Source of the DNA: Rotaria sp. Silwood1
Taxonomy: Eukaryota; Rotifera; Eurotatoria; Philodinida; Philodinidae
Assembly: GCA_905250075.1 (NCBI GenBank)
Contig: CAJNOP010000015.1
Location: 388,610 to 452,609 of the forward strand
DNA length: 64,000 nt
Direction of reading: 5' to 3'
The notes beneath the pieces are model-generated. The model searched no databases. It was not told the DNA's origin and was given only the letters and a program-made list of their open reading frames with translations. This document shows positions 61,901 through 64,000 of the stretch, piece by piece. Position numbers and translations under genes: made by a program. The stretch's first letter is position 1. Each line of letters starts with the position of its first letter.

Positions 61901-61949
61901 TTCCTAATGAAATTTTATGTCGATATTTTTCTTCTCCGTATTTGGACAT
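58949..61949 (-). CDS. DHCR7: 7-dehydrocholesterol reductase (ERG4/ERG24 sterol reductase family)
   Basis: Two exons on the minus strand, 61949-61088 and 59508-58949, joined in phase (TCT G|GT TAT): 1422 nt, 473 residues against 475 in human DHCR7. It is a multi-pass ER membrane enzyme that uses NADPH to reduce the C7-C8 double bond of sterols. Evidence: about nine hydrophobic segments; YSPTYIYDHWEEFL, GVELYPRIFNIDIK and YMKTMDI align with DHCR7 and favour it over C14 reductases; CWGCLVWVSGIYT; the family signature near LLASGYWALSRHFHYVPEL, where the usual W and N are Y and H; and the C-terminal HRSHRDDQKCRLKYGVAWDKY ending CPGIY. An acceptor (pyrimidine run then TTAG, AG at 61958-61957) lies 7 nt before the ATG. 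The intron is 1579 bp and has no supported gene. If the animal cannot make cholesterol de novo, the enzyme could act on dietary sterols. Confidence 0.93.
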
Positions 61950-63179
61950 TATCAAACTAAAAAAAAGAAGTACTAGTAAATTTTTTCTTTTACTTTTTTT
62001 CCTTGAAGTGGAAATTAAAGAAACAAATATGAGTTCACAATGTGTGATGAAACAAAATTATTCCATTCTTGAAAATGCTCAAGTTAATATAAGAGACAAA
62101 TAATCTCAGCGAAAGGAAAAAAAGAATCTAATTAAAAAAAAACTAATCCATAGCTTTTTATTGATTGGTCGAAAAAGTTTATGTGTTTTTCTTAGAATAA
62201 AGACGTACGTTGCTCGACAAAAAAAAGATGACAAATAGATGTTACTTGACGATGACAACAAGTTATCATTATTAAAATATGAAAAAAAAAACTTTTATAT
62301 CATGTTTACAGGCTACTGATTAACTAAACGATGTTATTCTTCATTATATCTTATTCCCATATGGTTTATCTAGATGAATAAGATTAAAAGAATAATATAT
62401 AGACAAATAGAAATGTCTAAATCACAAAACAAATAAATAGATTGATCATTGTTAATGAGCATCTAATTTGTAGTCTTGATAATTGGCTTATATAATCATT
62501 AATGAATAAGTTCAAATTATTTTACGAAAATTGTAGAAACTTTATTGTAATTTTTTTTCTTCAAAGAAATTTTATTCGACTAATATACTTACGTATTCTA
62601 TCCTATACAAATGGAATGGTTTCTTTTATTGTTGTTGTTGTGTTTTTTATCTTTATTGAACACTAGAAATCACGAATGCAAAAGAACGATTATAATGAAA
62701 GAAAACAGAATGCCAAATAGTGCTTTCTTATTTTTTTTCTATGTAAGTGGTGAATAGATAGACTAGGATAGCCCTTCTGTTTTGTCGTGCATTCTTCTTT
62801 TCTCTCTTATATTTATTTGATATGCTACATCAATCTGAATTTCTTTTTCTTTTCTTTTTCTTCTTCATATTCACTATGAATAAATAGATTATTCAAATCT
62901 TTTATCTTTCTTTTTTTCTTCTGTTAAATAACACATATGCATACAGTACAAAAATTAAAAACAAACGAAGCGTATAACCCTCAATAGAATATAGTTAGAT
63001 ACATAAAAATTAGCTGCTTTCTTTTTTTTGTTCACAATATGTGGAATGAAAATATGATTGGTATGAAAAGAAAAACAAGAGAGATTTAATATAATGAATA
63101 GAAAATATTATATAGAGGGTTCACTGTGTAAAAAAAAAGAGAAAAAAAGCCGATTATGTACAAGTCGAAATTTTTTCCT
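61950..63179. other. Intergenic region
   Basis: Lies between the start of DHCR7 and the end of the RA-domain gene. It is AT-rich with many homopolymer runs. No gene or TATA box of confidence is seen. The RA-domain gene's poly(A) site should lie near its left side of 63180, but no AATAAA is convincing. Confidence 0.4.
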
Positions 63180-63554
63180 TCAACGACTATGAGTCGAAGA
63201 TATGCTTAATCCACTCGGTGTTCGATTATGGCTTGTATTGAAATAAGAACGATTTTTTATTTGTTCACGTTCTTGTCGACCTTTCTTTCGTACAATTAAT
63301 TCAACTTGTTCATCATCGGATTGACGAACCAGAGCATAAAATACATTACAATGATCCATCAAAACAAGCGCTAATAAATCAAGATAAATAAATAAATAAA
63401 TAAATACTAAAAATACGAATAAAAAAAGAAATCAAATTTTACTTCGACTAGGTAATTGTTGTTCAATGCAATAATTATCATATGTTGATGGATCAAGACC
63501 AAATTTATCCAGAATAGTTTTCAATACATTAGATGTTCGTTCATTGTTTCCAAT
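63180..63554 (-). CDS. C-terminal part of a Ras-association-domain protein (RalGDS/RGL-like)
   Basis: Two exons on the minus strand, 63554-63443 and 63370-63180, joined in phase (CGA A|CG CTT). They encode about 100 residues ending THSR-stop. The sequence IGNNERTSNVLKTILDKFGL, then YDNYCIEQQLPS, MDHCNVFYALVRQS and VELIVRKKG matches the second half of a ubiquitin-like RA domain. In RalGDS/RGL proteins the equivalent region has NVFYAMN and FVLRKK and binds active Ras or Rap. The tail is short and Ser-rich. The upstream exon (first half of RA, any GEF domain) is outside the window, so the family member cannot be fixed; RASSF or Rap-GEF proteins are alternatives. Confidence 0.7.
63384..63406. repeat. 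(ATAA)n microsatellite in an intron
   Basis: Nearly six units of a 4-bp repeat in the 72-bp intron between the last two exons of the RA-domain gene. Confidence 0.85.
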
Positions 63555-64000
63555 CTATAAATATTTATATATTGCAAATATTAGAATCCAAATGACGGAA
63601 ATAAAACATGTTATTTTTGTTTTTCTTTCATTAGATAAATATACATAATCGAAGGTGTCATTATCTTTTTTTCTCTTCTATATAGATCCTTGTCAAAACT
63701 CAAGAAACAGCTAATTTCTCCTTAATAAAAATTGAAAACAGCTTATGTGAAAAGCTTGCTCGAGGCGGCTCACATTGAACGGGTGTTAACATTTTTTGCT
63801 GTAAGAGGACGCAAGAACAATTTTAGACGTTGCTAGAAAATAACAAGAAATTTTGTATGATAGTAAGACATCATATCGCCGACACTTCGCAGTCGAAATA
63901 GCCTTGTTTATGTATAGACTTTCTAGTTAATATCATTAAACACGCATTCATATTGAAAAAAAAATAGTATTATCAAAAATTGAATCAGAATGTAATGAAG
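63555..64000 (-). other. Intron of the RA-domain gene, running off the window
   Basis: No further exon is recognised. A GC-richer patch near 63,750-63,785 has no useful frame on the minus strand. Confidence 0.45.

Noticed and set aside
1-64000. CRISPR arrays, prokaryotic operons, rRNA genes
   Set aside because: No regularly spaced repeats or rRNA-like conserved blocks were seen, and spliced genes show the DNA is eukaryotic.

Overview
The window reads as nuclear DNA of a small invertebrate, most probably a bdelloid rotifer (possibly Rotaria-like). Three things point that way: very AT-rich intergenic DNA, genes cut by many short GT-AG introns of roughly 50-70 bp, and an intronless gene joining an ADP-ribosyltransferase domain to kinesin-light-chain-like TPR repeats, a fusion common in bdelloids. 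The organism call is inference; the gene calls rest on reading frames and splice phases that I checked base by base.

Layout. 1-6.8 kb: no intact gene; it holds a 1.34-kb DNA transposon relic with terminal inverted repeats and a long foldback nested inside. 6.8-8.6 kb (minus): three-exon glycosyltransferase-like gene with an assembly gap in an intron. 8.6-29 kb: a large gene-poor tract with decayed repeats, a 16-bp minisatellite, a small TIR element and, at 14.5-15.4 kb, a convincing TATA promoter plus short first exon. 29.0-31.9 kb (plus): a 473-residue low-complexity protein of unknown function. 34.5-46.9 kb (minus): a cluster of three well-resolved genes, namely PIX/ARHGEF7-type Rac/Cdc42 exchange factor (15 coding exons, transposon-like element in intron 3), WDFY1/2-type WD40-FYVE protein (8 exons) and HPDL-type dioxygenase (6 exons). 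47.8-48.7 kb: second TIR element. 49.6-51.6 kb (minus): the ART-TPR gene. 57.6-58.7 kb (plus) and 58.9-61.9 kb (minus): an MCU/MCUb calcium-uniporter pore subunit and a DHCR7 sterol reductase, convergent with 244 bp between stop codons. 63.2-63.6 kb (minus): the last two exons of a protein with a Ras-association-like domain.

The recognised genes do not form one pathway: endosomal PI3P binding (WDFY), focal-adhesion Rac/Cdc42 signalling (PIX), aromatic keto-acid type dioxygenase chemistry (HPDL), mitochondrial calcium uptake (MCU/MCUb), sterol reduction (DHCR7). Most interesting is the WDFY-PIX pair: same strand, 263 bp between the WDFY stop and the PIX start, a poly(A) signal in the gap, and a 3' splice site 3 nt before the PIX ATG. 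Together with similar acceptors just before other start codons this suggests spliced-leader trans-splicing and a two-gene operon. Other notable points are the MCUb-like pore substitutions, a 27-nt terminal WDFY exon, and two related TIR elements, one sitting in a PIX intron.
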